Assembly (NCBI RefSeq): GCF_003111605.1
Contig: NZ_MZGU01000004.1
Coordinates: 620,001-684,000, forward strand
Length of the DNA: 64,000 nt
Direction of reading: 5' to 3'
DNA from: Methanobrevibacter woesei
Lineage (GTDB): Archaea; Methanobacteriota; Methanobacteria; Methanobacteriales; Methanobacteriaceae
Every line of letters begins with the position of its first letter. Within the stretch, counting starts at the first letter, position 1. Both the position numbers and the translations under genes were made by a program. A model generated the notes under the pieces. That model was not told where the DNA came from. It ran no database searches and saw nothing but the letters and a program-made list of their open reading frames with translations. Positions 25,051 through 33,715 of this stretch are shown piece by piece.

Positions 25051-27915
25051 ATGGATAACATTAACAATAATATCCTTGATGCATCAAAAACTGCATTCAT
25101 TGATAAATCTTTTAACTCTAATTTTCTGTTTAAACCAACATTTTTGTCTAATGATTATAAAAAAGGTATAAAAGTATTATCTTCATTAAAAGAAGCATTA
25201 TCTACTTGTAATGAATTTTGCATAAGTGTTGCTTTTATTACAGAAAGTGGTATTACACCTTTACTTCAGGACTTAAAAGAACTGGAATCTAAGAATGTCA
25301 AGGGTAAGATATTAACTACAGATTACCTTTATTTTAGTGAACCTAAAGCATTGAAAAGATTAAATTCGTTAGATAATATTGAAGTTCGTATGTATAAAGT
25401 AGGTAATGATAAACCAGGATTACATACTAAGGGATATCTATTTAAAAATGATGATTTCTACAGAATAATAGTGGGCAGTTCAAATATTACTCAAAATGCA
25501 TTGACAGTGAATAAAGAATGGAATTTATCTTTTTCTTCACTTGAAGAAGGTGAAATAGCTAGAGATATTTTAAATGAGTTTAATAGTTTATGGGAGGAAT
25601 CTGATTTATTAGAAAATTCTCTTGATAACTATGAAAAGTATTATCAGCAAAGAAAAATTATCTTAAATCAAGAAAATCTTCCAAAACCTTCTTTTAATAA
25701 ACTAAAACCTAATTTAATGCAAAATTCATTTATTGAAAACTTAAAAGAAATCCAATCAGAAGGTGAAGATAAAGCATTACTTATCTCAGCTACTGGTACT
25801 GGTAAAACTTATGCTGCTGCTTTTGCTCTTCAAGATGCATTACCTAACAAAGCTTTATTTTTAGTTCATCGTGAACAAATTGCAAAACAAGCAAAAAATA
25901 GTTTTCAAAATGTATTTGGTAACACTAAAAAATTCGGACTTTTATCTGGAAATTCTAAAGATTATAATGCTAATTACTTATTTTCAACAATTCAGATGAT
26001 GTCAAAACCAGAAGTTTATGAAAGATTCCAACCAGATGAATTTGATTATATAATTATAGATGAAGTTCATAGGGCTGGTGCTAAATCATATCAAAAAATT
26101 ATGGATTATTTTAAGCCTAAATTTTATTTAGGGATGACTGCATCCCCTGATAGAAGTGATGGATTTGATATTTATGGTTTATTTAATCATAACATTGCAT
26201 ATGAGTTAAGATTAAAACAGGCTCTTGAAGAGAATATTTTATGTCCATTCCACTATTTTGGTATTAGTGATAATTATATTGAGGGTTCTGATTTTAATAA
26301 TCTTGTATCTGATGTTAGGGTAAGAAACATTATTGAAAAAATGGAATTTTATGGATATAGTGGTAATCGTCCAAAAGGATTAATATTTTGCAGTACTAAA
26401 AAAGAAGCAAAAGTATTGTCTGAAAAGTTCAATGAAAAAGGATTAAGAACAAAATATTTAACTGGGGATAATAGTCAAAAGGAACGTTTAGAAGCTATTG
26501 ATAGATTAGTTTCTGATGAAAGGCTTGATTATTTAGAATATATTATTACTGTTGATATATTTAATGAGGGTGTTGATATTCCTGAAATTAATCAAATTGT
26601 TATGTTAAGACCAACTGAATCTCCAATTATTTTTATCCAACAGTTAGGTAGAGGCCTTAGGAAGAGTAAGGGTAAAGAATTTGTTGTTGTTCTTGATTTT
26701 ATATCAAATTATGCTAATAACTTCATGATTCCTATTGCACTTTCTGGAGATAGAACCTATAATAAAGATAACTTAAGAAAGTATATAATGGAAGGGGCAA
26801 GAGTTATTCCTGGAAATTCCACTGTTAATTTTGATGTAATTTCAAAAGAGAGAATTTACGAATCTATTGATAAAACTAACTTTAAGAATATTCAATTATT
26901 TAAAGAAAAGTATAATAACCTAAAATTTAAGCTTGGAAAGATTCCAATGCTTGTTGATTTTTATGTTCATGGAGAAATTGATCCTATTTTAATTTTAGAA
27001 CATAGCTCACTTAAGAGTTATTATAAATTTCTATCTAAATATGAAGTAGATTGTACCTATTATTTAGATGATTTGGAAGTTAAAATATTGGAGTTTATTT
27101 CACAAAAAATAGCTAATGGAAAAAGGCCGCATGAAGCAATTATATTAACTAAATTAATTGATAATTTAAGATTTTCCATTGAAGAAATATCTAATGAATT
27201 AGAAAAGCATTATCACATTTTTTCAGATATTGATTCAGTAAAAAGTGCAATTAATCTTCTTAATTTTGATTTCGATAATAAAGATAAAAAGAAATTTAAT
27301 GATTTTAGATTTTTCAGTGATGAATATAATATTTCTTCTAAATTTTTGGAGTTACTTAAAAATAAAGATTTTAAATTATTTTTAAATGATGTAATTAAGT
27401 ATTCTCTGTTAAAATATGAAGAGGAGTATTCAGATTATTATGATGATACCAACTTAGTTTTATATGAAAAATATTCTAGAAGGGATGTTTGTAGGCTTTT
27501 AAACTGGTCAAATGATGAAAGCAGCACAATGTATGGTTATAAAATTAAGCATAATACTTGCCCTATATTTGTGACTTATCATAAAAGTGATGATATATCA
27601 AAAAGTACAGATTATCAAGATGAATTTATTGATTATGAACTTTTCAGTTGGATGTCTAGATCTAAACGTACTTTAGAAAGTAATGAGCTTCAACCATTAA
27701 TAAATTACGATGCATCAAAAATGGATGTCCATTTATTTATTAAGAAAAGTGATGGTGAAGGGACTGATTTTTATTATATGGGTAAAGCAGAGCCTATTGA
27801 TGCTAAACAAACAACAATTTTAAATGATAATGGTGAAACATTACCTATTGTTAACTTTAAGCTAAAATTAGACCATATGGCTCGTGAAGATATCTTTAGC
27901 TATTTTCATGATTAA
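25051..27915 (+). CDS. PLD-nuclease/superfamily 2 helicase with DUF3427-like C-terminus
   Basis: A 954-residue multidomain protein. Residues about 40-195 form a phospholipase-D-like nuclease domain, with the HxK motif in LHTKGYLFKNDDFYRIIVGS. Residues about 215-400 are an SF2 helicase domain 1 (SATGTGKTYAAAFAL Walker A; DYIIIDEVHRAG Walker B; GMTASPDRSD motif III). Residues about 430-560 are domain 2, ending QQLGRGLRKSKGKE. The remaining 380 residues resemble the DUF3427 region. Only one HxK is visible, so dimerisation or a divergent second motif is needed for PLD activity. It is cytosolic and downstream of the NUDIX gene. Confidence 0.82.
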   Translation: MDNINNNILDASKTAFIDKSFNSNFLFKPTFLSNDYKKGIKVLSSLKEALSTCNEFCISVAFITESGITPLLQDLKELESKNVKGKILTTDYLYFSEPKALKRLNSLDNIEVRMYKVGNDKPGLHTKGYLFKNDDFYRIIVGSSNITQNALTVNKEWNLSFSSLEEGEIARDILNEFNSLWEESDLLENSLDNYEKYYQQRKIILNQENLPKPSFNKLKPNLMQNSFIENLKEIQSEGEDKALLISATGTGKTYAAAFALQDALPNKALFLVHREQIAKQAKNSFQNVFGNTKKFGLLSGNSKDYNANYLFSTIQMMSKPEVYERFQPDEFDYIIIDEVHRAGAKSYQKIMDYFKPKFYLGMTASPDRSDGFDIYGLFNHNIAYELRLKQALEENILCPFHYFGISDNYIEGSDFNNLVSDVRVRNIIEKMEFYGYSGNRPKGLIFCSTKKEAKVLSEKFNEKGLRTKYLTGDNSQKERLEAIDRLVSDERLDYLEYIITVDIFNEGVDIPEINQIVMLRPTESPIIFIQQLGRGLRKSKGKEFVVVLDFISNYANNFMIPIALSGDRTYNKDNLRKYIMEGARVIPGNSTVNFDVISKERIYESIDKTNFKNIQLFKEKYNNLKFKLGKIPMLVDFYVHGEIDPILILEHSSLKSYYKFLSKYEVDCTYYLDDLEVKILEFISQKIANGKRPHEAIILTKLIDNLRFSIEEISNELEKHYHIFSDIDSVKSAINLLNFDFDNKDKKKFNDFRFFSDEYNISSKFLELLKNKDFKLFLNDVIKYSLLKYEEEYSDYYDDTNLVLYEKYSRRDVCRLLNWSNDESSTMYGYKIKHNTCPIFVTYHKSDDISKSTDYQDEFIDYELFSWMSRSKRTLESNELQPLINYDASKMDVHLFIKKSDGEGTDFYYMGKAEPIDAKQTTILNDNGETLPIVNFKLKLDHMAREDIFSYFHD

Positions 27916-27955
27916 TTAACAAATTATAAATAAATATTAGATACATAATAACCAC

Positions 27956-28591
27956 ATGAATAAAAAAGTTATTAGCATATTTTTTATTTTAATGTTAGTA
28001 TCAACAATAGCTCCGGTATTTTCAGTAGATAATACAACAAAAAACATTACTGTTGACGGAGTTGCCTTTGAACTACCACAAAAGTATCAAGGCAGTTCTG
28101 TTGACTCTAATGGGCATGTTTACATGTTAGATACTGTATTTGACTTTGCAATAAGGTCAATGTACTATAATGACTATTTAGTTGATGAATATGGATATGC
28201 TATTGAAAAAGCCAAATCCAATGAAGTAGTAACCATTGGATCTCATGAGGTTTATTACGTGCTAACAGAAATACTCAATAAGGAAGTATCATATGCTTTT
28301 TTTGCATCTGGTGAAAAGATTTTCTGTATTAGCTGGGAAGGAGATTCCATAACTCCTGAAATAGAAAATATAATTGAAAAAACACCTGATTCTTCATATT
28401 CTAGTGATGAACTTTCGAACATATTTGATAATGCAAATAATCAGTATGTTGAAGATTTAGCTGCAGAACAACAAGAATATGAATATCAAAAACAAGACTC
28501 AATGATAAAAGAATTAGATGAAATATCTAATCGCAGATACCATTTCAGTCATTTTGGAACACATGGTTTTGGTTTTGGTAGTGTATACTAA
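27956..28591 (+). CDS. Exported protein, paralog of the product at 29094
   Basis: A 211-residue protein with an N-terminal signal peptide (KKVISIFFILMLVSTIAPVF, probable cleavage after Ala/Ser near residue 23). The mature part begins KNITVDGVAFELPQKYQGS and contains VVTIGSHEVYYVL. The same order (VTIDGVTFDIP, ITIGSHDVVYCF) occurs in the gene at 29094, showing paralogy. The C-terminus has a charged coiled stretch then an aromatic/His/Gly tail (FGTHGFGFGSVY). No family is recognised beyond methanobrevibacter-type exported proteins. It lies 41 bp after the helicase gene but has its own AT-rich upstream DNA. Confidence 0.65.
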   Translation: MNKKVISIFFILMLVSTIAPVFSVDNTTKNITVDGVAFELPQKYQGSSVDSNGHVYMLDTVFDFAIRSMYYNDYLVDEYGYAIEKAKSNEVVTIGSHEVYYVLTEILNKEVSYAFFASGEKIFCISWEGDSITPEIENIIEKTPDSSYSSDELSNIFDNANNQYVEDLAAEQQEYEYQKQDSMIKELDEISNRRYHFSHFGTHGFGFGSVY

Positions 28592-28667
28592 GATTTAAAT
28601 CATTCTTTTTTCTTTTTTTAAAATAAAATAAAAAACCTAATATATAAGGAGCTAATTATAAATTAAC

Positions 28668-29084
28668 ATGAATAAAAAAGTAGCTATTGGAATTGTTATA
28701 TTAATAGTTGCTATTTTTTCTGTAGGTTCCTATGCATATGTAGTTAGTGATACTGCAGATGTTAATGAAGAGTCTACCACTGCAACTGTTGATAGTGCAG
28801 TAAAATCAAATGAGAAAAGTAATTCTCAAGTAGCTGTCCAATCAGACTCTAGTGACAGCAGTGCACAGGATCAGTCTTATAAAAATGGTGCAGGTAACAG
28901 ATACCAAGCTGACTGCCCGTACTATGACCAAGGAACATGTCCTAATTATAATAGTAATGATTGTCCTTATAATGGAGACTGTCCTTACAGAGAAGACTGT
29001 AATTATGCAAACAGAAATCCTGGAGGCAACGGTCCGGGCTACGGAGATGGAAACGGCCAACAACATAGATATGGTCAACGTTAA
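28668..29084 (+). CDS. Membrane-anchored Cys-rich (CPY/CPN repeat) protein
   Basis: A 138-residue protein with a signal or anchor helix at residues 4-26 (VAIGIVILIVAIFSVGSYAY), a Ser/Asp/Gln-rich linker to about residue 80, then a cysteine block: DCPYYDQGTCPNYNSNDCP, YNGDCPYREDCNY. Six cysteines are spaced 4-8 residues apart, four of them in C-P-Y/N context. A Gly/Asn-rich tail follows. The pattern suggests a small extracytoplasmic metal-binding or disulfide-linked module; no family is recognised. It is flanked on both sides by the two exported paralogs, the downstream one starting 9 bp later. Confidence 0.65.
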   Translation: MNKKVAIGIVILIVAIFSVGSYAYVVSDTADVNEESTTATVDSAVKSNEKSNSQVAVQSDSSDSSAQDQSYKNGAGNRYQADCPYYDQGTCPNYNSNDCPYNGDCPYREDCNYANRNPGGNGPGYGDGNGQQHRYGQR

Positions 29085-29093
29085 GGTTTTAAT

Positions 29094-29675
29094 ATGAACA
29101 AATTTTTTTTATTTTTTTTAACACTTCTTTTTTTAATAGCTATTCCATCTGTTTCTGCCAGTTATGAATCTGTTACAATTGATGGAGTAACTTTTGATAT
29201 TCCTAGCCAGTTTCAGGATGGTAGAACAATAGAAGATGGATATATCTTTGATAACAATAATGTTTTCTCAATTCATTCTCTTGAAACATCTTTAGACAAT
29301 ATTTATGGATATAGGATGTCCAATGCAGAAAATGAAAATATAACTATTGGATCTCATGATGTGGTTTACTGTTTTAAATATAATCCTTCCTCTGAAACCA
29401 ATAACTCTGCAGTCTTTTTTGCCTGTGCTGATATAATTTATGTAATTGCATTTGAAGGTAACACTATTCATGATTATATTAGAGAAATGATAACAAATTC
29501 TCCTGATTCTACATTATCAAGTGAAGAATTTTACTCTACCTTAGATGATGCTTTAACTCAATATCAAATGGGAGAAATGGTTGATGATTATGTAGATTCC
29601 CATCATTATTACACTCATTCAAGTAGTGATAAAAGTAGTGGAATGCATTATGTTTATTTTCCTAGATATTTTTGA
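29094..29675 (+). CDS. Exported protein, paralog of the product at 27956
   Basis: A 193-residue protein with a clear signal peptide (KFFLFFLTLLFLIAIPSVSA, probable cleavage after VSA). The mature region starts YESVTIDGVTFDIPSQFQ and includes NITIGSHDVVYCFKY, SAVFFACADIIYVIAFEGN and NSPDSTLSSEEF, each with a counterpart in the gene at 27956 (for example TPDSSYSSDEL). A His/Ser-rich C-terminus follows. It starts 9 bp after the Cys-rich gene. The AATAGCTATT palindrome lies within its signal-peptide codons. Function unknown; surface localisation is inferred. Confidence 0.65.
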   Translation: MNKFFLFFLTLLFLIAIPSVSASYESVTIDGVTFDIPSQFQDGRTIEDGYIFDNNNVFSIHSLETSLDNIYGYRMSNAENENITIGSHDVVYCFKYNPSSETNNSAVFFACADIIYVIAFEGNTIHDYIREMITNSPDSTLSSEEFYSTLDDALTQYQMGEMVDDYVDSHHYYTHSSSDKSSGMHYVYFPRYF

Positions 29676-29694
29676 TTAAAAAAAGAAAAAGAAA

Positions 29695-31770
29695 TTAAAT
29701 ATTGTGGTATTTCTCACAAGCCCTTGAATAGCTGTGCTTATGAATATGGCTGTGTTTAATACCTTTTTCTGTTTTAATTTCATTTAAAATTTCAACATTA
29801 TCATGGGAGTGAGTATGTTCGCTGTCATCATGATAATGCATATGTATATGTTCTAATTCGTTATTAACTGTTTTTTCTGGTGTTTTATTTATTTCTTTTA
29901 AATCTTTGTCAAATTTTCTGTCGTAAAGTAATGCTGCATTGATTACAACGAGACAAGATCCTGCATTGTGAACTAATGCACCTGTTACTGGATTTAATAA
30001 TCCTAAAACAGAACATACAATAGCTATTGCATTAATTACAAGTGATAATCCAATATTGAACTTAATAGTAAAGAGTGTTGTATTTGATATCTTTTTGAGA
30101 TATGGGATTTTACCAATATCATCTCCAAGCAGTGTAATATCTGCACTGTCAATAGCTATGTCACTTCCAATACCACCCATTGCAATACTTACATCTGCTC
30201 TTTTGAGAGCTGGTGCATCATTAACCCCATCTCCTATCATGCAGACTTTGTTATTCTCTACTTTTAGTTTTTCAATCCAATTTAACTTATCTTCAGGCAA
30301 CAGATTTCCATGAACTTCTTTTATTCCAACTTTGTCTGCAAAGTAATCTGCTGTTTTTTTGTGATCTCCTGTTAAAAGAACTGTGTTTATCTCCATGTCA
30401 TGTAATCTATTTATAATTCTTGAAGCATCTTCTCGTATAACATCAGAAAGTGCAATAATTCCAATAGTTTGTGAATCTTTTGCTATTATAATTGAAGCTT
30501 TACCTTCATTCCTTAACATTTCAAGTAATGTATTAATTTCAGATGTTACTTTAATATTATTTTCAGATAAAAATTCAGCATTTCCTGCAAGGATTTTACC
30601 ATATGAAGTTGAAGCTAAAATACCTTTTCCAGGATACATTTTAAAGTCTTTTGGATTTTCAAGTTCAATATTTTTATCTTTGGCATAGCTGACTATGGAT
30701 TTAGCTAGTGGATGTTCACTTTTAAGCTCTGATGATGCTGTTAATTTCAGTAAATCTTTCCTTGATAAATTACTCTCTGTAGGGATAATGTCAGATACTT
30801 CCAATTTACCATAGGTTAAAGTTCCTGTTTTGTCAAAAATTAAGGTACTTAATCCACCTAAAACTTCAAGTGCTTCTCCAGATTTAATGATTACTCCATG
30901 TTTTGTTGCCTGACCAATAGCTGCCATAATTGCAGTAGGGGTTGCAAGTATTAAAGCACATGGGCAGAATACAACAAGAACAGTTATTGCTCTTACAACA
31001 TCTCCAGTAATTATCCATGCTCCAATAGCTATTAAAAGTGCAACAGGAACTAGCCATGTAGCCCATTTATCAGCTATTCTCTGTGTTGGTGCCTGTTTAT
31101 TGTCTGCCTCTTTTACAAGGTTTATTAGTTTCTGAAGTGATGAATCCTCTCCAATACTTGTGGCTTTTATATCAATGGATCCATAAAGGTTCATTGTTCC
31201 ACAGAAAACTTTATCTTTCTCTTTTTTATCAATAGGTAGTGATTCTCCAGTCATTACAGACTGATCAACAGATGTGTTTCCATCGATTATTACTCCATCA
31301 ACAGGTATTGTTTCTCCAGGAAGTATTCTAAGTGTGTCATTAAGTTTTATTTCATCTACATCAACAATTTCTTCTTTTTCATTTACAATTCTTCTCCCTT
31401 TTTGTGGTGTTAGGTTAATAAGATTTTTTAATCCTTTTTTAGCTCTTTCAACTGTCCAATCTTCTAGGAGTGCACCTAAAGCCATAATCCATGCAACTTC
31501 TCCTGCTGCAAAGAGTTCGCCTATTGATAGGGAAGCTATCATAGCTATTGTAATTAGTAGTGCTGAGGACACCCATTTTTCAAAGATTAAACGTGTTATA
31601 GCTAAGTATAGTAGAGGTAATCCACTGATTATTACGGTTATCCAAGCTGGATTTAGGTAAACTGGAACATCTACTCCAAATATCATAATTATTGCTGATA
31701 TTAGAAGGAATACTCCAGATATGATGGTCATTTTTAATCCTTCAAGGAATTCCATTACTCTTTTTATCAT
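29695..31770 (-). CDS. P1B-type heavy-metal translocating ATPase with His-rich C-terminus
   Basis: A 691-residue metal pump. The transmembrane metal site is FCPCALILATPT near residue 270, the phosphorylation site IFDKTGTLTYG near residue 315, TGES in SVMTGESLPID near residue 172, and the hinge MIGDGVNDAPALKRADVS near residue 520. No N-terminal cysteine metal-binding domain is present; instead the last 60 residues are histidine-rich (HIHMHYHDD, EHTHSHD, KHSHIHKHS). This favours Zn, Cd or Ni/Co over Cu, as inference. Upstream lies a duplicated operator region, indicating metal-responsive control. Confidence 0.88.
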   Translation of the reverse strand: MIKRVMEFLEGLKMTIISGVFLLISAIIMIFGVDVPVYLNPAWITVIISGLPLLYLAITRLIFEKWVSSALLITIAMIASLSIGELFAAGEVAWIMALGALLEDWTVERAKKGLKNLINLTPQKGRRIVNEKEEIVDVDEIKLNDTLRILPGETIPVDGVIIDGNTSVDQSVMTGESLPIDKKEKDKVFCGTMNLYGSIDIKATSIGEDSSLQKLINLVKEADNKQAPTQRIADKWATWLVPVALLIAIGAWIITGDVVRAITVLVVFCPCALILATPTAIMAAIGQATKHGVIIKSGEALEVLGGLSTLIFDKTGTLTYGKLEVSDIIPTESNLSRKDLLKLTASSELKSEHPLAKSIVSYAKDKNIELENPKDFKMYPGKGILASTSYGKILAGNAEFLSENNIKVTSEINTLLEMLRNEGKASIIIAKDSQTIGIIALSDVIREDASRIINRLHDMEINTVLLTGDHKKTADYFADKVGIKEVHGNLLPEDKLNWIEKLKVENNKVCMIGDGVNDAPALKRADVSIAMGGIGSDIAIDSADITLLGDDIGKIPYLKKISNTTLFTIKFNIGLSLVINAIAIVCSVLGLLNPVTGALVHNAGSCLVVINAALLYDRKFDKDLKEINKTPEKTVNNELEHIHMHYHDDSEHTHSHDNVEILNEIKTEKGIKHSHIHKHSYSRACEKYHNI

Positions 31771-31789
31771 ATTTTATCTCCTTTTGTAA

Positions 31790-31920
31790 TACTTTTTTTA
31801 ATTTTATTTATATAGTCAGTATTACTGACTTTCAATGAGAAGTTGCTTTTTCTTTTGATACCTAAGAAAAAGATAAAAAGTATTACTTTTTTTAATTTTA
31901 TTTATATAGTCAGTATTACT
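31790..31920 (-). promoter_or_regulatory. Duplicated promoter/operator region of the metal ATPase
   Basis: A 37-bp segment occurs twice without a mismatch (31790-31826 and 31884-31920). It carries, on the minus strand, a TATA-like TATATAAATAAAATT and the sequence AGTAATACTGACTA. At the proximal copy the repeat end completes a perfect 17-bp palindrome, AGTCAGTATTACTGACT (31814-31830); the distal copy has only one arm. Between them CTTTTTCTT and AAGAAAAAG (31846-31854, 31864-31872) form an inverted repeat. A metal-sensing repressor is the likely ligand. Confidence 0.65.
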
Positions 31921-32029
31921 TAATTGTAGTTTAACTTTTTATTCTTATATAAATATTTCTAAATTACAAATTTTTAAATCAAATAATAATCATAATTTAT
32001 TAATAAAAAAATTCTTAAAGGGAGAATAA

Positions 32030-32728
32030 ATGGATTTGACCAATGATATTAGAGATTATTTATTAAGTTTAGGTGCTTGCTCTGTAGGTTTTGCAGATAT
32101 ATCTGAAATAACTCCTATTAAAGGACTAAACACAGGAATTGTATTTTATATTAATCATGAAGCAGAGAATTTAAACACTGTTGTTGATGGACCTACATAT
32201 GCTTATTTGGAAGGGCATAGAGAATTAAACAGAAAACTTGATGAAATATCTATTAAAGGTGAAGAATATCTTATAGAGAGAGGTTTTAATGCTTATGGGC
32301 AAACTACAAGAAGAATTGTAGACACAATAAAAAATAACTCTGCAGAACTTCCAAATAAAACAATAGCTACTCTTGCAGGACTTGGTTGGATTGGAAAATC
32401 AGCACTTTTCATAACAAAAGAGTATGGTCCTGCTTTACGTTTATCTTCTATTTTAACTGATGCTCAATTGGAATGTGGTATACCTATTGATTCATCTTTA
32501 TGTGGTGAGTGTATGATCTGTTGTGATGCATGTCCTGGTGATGCAATCAGTGGAAAAGCTTGGAATTCTTCTTTATCAAGAGATGATTTTTACAATCATA
32601 AGAAATGTGAAGAAACAGCTAAAAAATTATCCAAAAAAGCTTTTAGATGGGAAGATACAATGTGTGGGATATGCATGAATATTTGTCCACATGCACAAAA
32701 ATTTATTAAAAAAGAATTAAATAAATAA
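32030..32728 (+). CDS. Double-cluster Fe-S protein, QueG (COG1600)-related
   Basis: A 232-residue protein related to the iron-sulfur part of epoxyqueuosine reductase. The LAGLGWIGKSALFITKEYGP segment near residue 115 and two cysteine sets, CGECMICCDACP near residue 160 and CGICMNICPHA near residue 217, fit two 4Fe-4S clusters. It is shorter than bacterial QueG, and archaea lack queuosine in its bacterial form, so the substrate is unknown; the family also includes reductive-dehalogenase-like proteins. It is followed 11 bp later by a small anchored protein gene. A purine-rich AAAGGGAG site precedes the ATG. Confidence 0.78.
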   Translation: MDLTNDIRDYLLSLGACSVGFADISEITPIKGLNTGIVFYINHEAENLNTVVDGPTYAYLEGHRELNRKLDEISIKGEEYLIERGFNAYGQTTRRIVDTIKNNSAELPNKTIATLAGLGWIGKSALFITKEYGPALRLSSILTDAQLECGIPIDSSLCGECMICCDACPGDAISGKAWNSSLSRDDFYNHKKCEETAKKLSKKAFRWEDTMCGICMNICPHAQKFIKKELNK

Positions 32729-32739
32729 AACAGGATATT

Positions 32740-33084
32740 ATGGCTAGTCGTCAGTTTATTTTAACATTATCTTTAATTTTAATAATTACAGTTTGTATTG
32801 TAATCTGTGCAGTTTTATTTGTTAATATAGCACATGAAAATGATAACAATAGTTCTGTTAAGTATTCATCAGGTAATGTTGATATTATTGAGGTTCAGGG
32901 ACCTACTCATTATGTTTATATGGAAAGTGAACCATCACAAGATCAATCTGATGATGAAAAAGCAGTTCTGTTAAGTGAAAATAAAGTTGAAGTTTCTAAT
33001 AAAGAACTTCCTGATGATCTGTTTCTTGAAGAGCCTGCTGATGTTCCAGATGCTTCAGATATAACAATAACTGTTGATGAATAA
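32740..33084 (+). CDS. Membrane-anchored acidic protein of unknown function
   Basis: A 114-residue protein with one N-terminal transmembrane helix (residues about 6-28, FILTLSLILIITVCIVICAV) and an acidic extracytoplasmic part rich in Glu, Asp and Ser, ending DITITVDE. It looks like other short exported proteins of this window but shares no motif with them. It starts 11 bp after the Fe-S protein gene, probably in one unit, and converges with the acetyltransferase gene across an A-rich 32-bp gap that can terminate both strands. Confidence 0.6.
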   Translation: MASRQFILTLSLILIITVCIVICAVLFVNIAHENDNNSSVKYSSGNVDIIEVQGPTHYVYMESEPSQDQSDDEKAVLLSENKVEVSNKELPDDLFLEEPADVPDASDITITVDE

Positions 33085-33115
33085 ATATTTTTAATAAAAA
33101 AAGAAAAAAGAAGAA

Positions 33116-33706
33116 TTATTCTTCTTTTGAAATTATACGTGCAGGAACTCCAGCAACAGTACAGTTAGATGGGACATCTTTTGTAACAACACTTCCAGCA
33201 GCAATGACACAGTTATCTCCAATGGTTATTCCTGGAAGAATTATTGCATTTGCACCAATCCAGCAGCGTTTACCTATTTTTACAGGCTCTGAGTAATTAG
33301 TAAAGGTATAGTCAACGGAATCGTCATATTCTCCATTAAACTCCACATCATCATCTAATGGTACAATTCTTTCTGTGGTTTTTGCAGGATGATTTGCTGT
33401 GAAAATGTTAACTCCAGGAGCTAACATGGTGTTGTCTCCAATTTCAATGGTATCTGTATCTAAAAATACACAGTTAACATTAGCAAAGCAGTTTTTACCA
33501 AATTTAATATTAAAACCTAAATTGCATTGAAATGGAGTGTAAATAAAAGTATTTTCTCCAACTTCACCTAACAATTCTTTAAATAGTTCATTTTTCTTTT
33601 TTTGTTGGTTAGGTGGGAGATTATTAATTTCCCATAGTAGATTAGCTGCATCTTCCCAACTTGAATCTCCTTTTGTGTTTAAGGGACCTTTAATTAACTC
33701 TACCAT
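33116..33706 (-). CDS. Sugar O-acetyltransferase (maltose acetyltransferase-like)
   Basis: A 196-residue left-handed beta-helix acetyltransferase of the maltose/galactoside group. Hexapeptide repeats run from about residue 55 to 185, with the acceptor-side histidine in [16 protein letters not shown] near residue 105 and the typical end [11 protein letters not shown]-like [19 protein letters not shown]. It transfers acetyl from acetyl-CoA to a sugar hydroxyl. It is the last gene of a four-gene minus-strand cluster (coiled-coil protein, FMN reductase, Fe-S aldo/keto reductase, acetyltransferase), with 9-bp spacing from the aldo/keto reductase. Confidence 0.85.
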   Translation of the reverse strand: MVELIKGPLNTKGDSSWEDAANLLWEINNLPPNQQKKKNELFKELLGEVGENTFIYTPFQCNLGFNIKFGKNCFANVNCVFLDTDTIEIGDNTMLAPGVNIFTANHPAKTTERIVPLDDDVEFNGEYDDSVDYTFTNYSEPVKIGKRCWIGANAIILPGITIGDNCVIAAGSVVTKDVPSNCTVAGVPARIISKEE

Positions 33707-33715
33707 ATGCTACAC

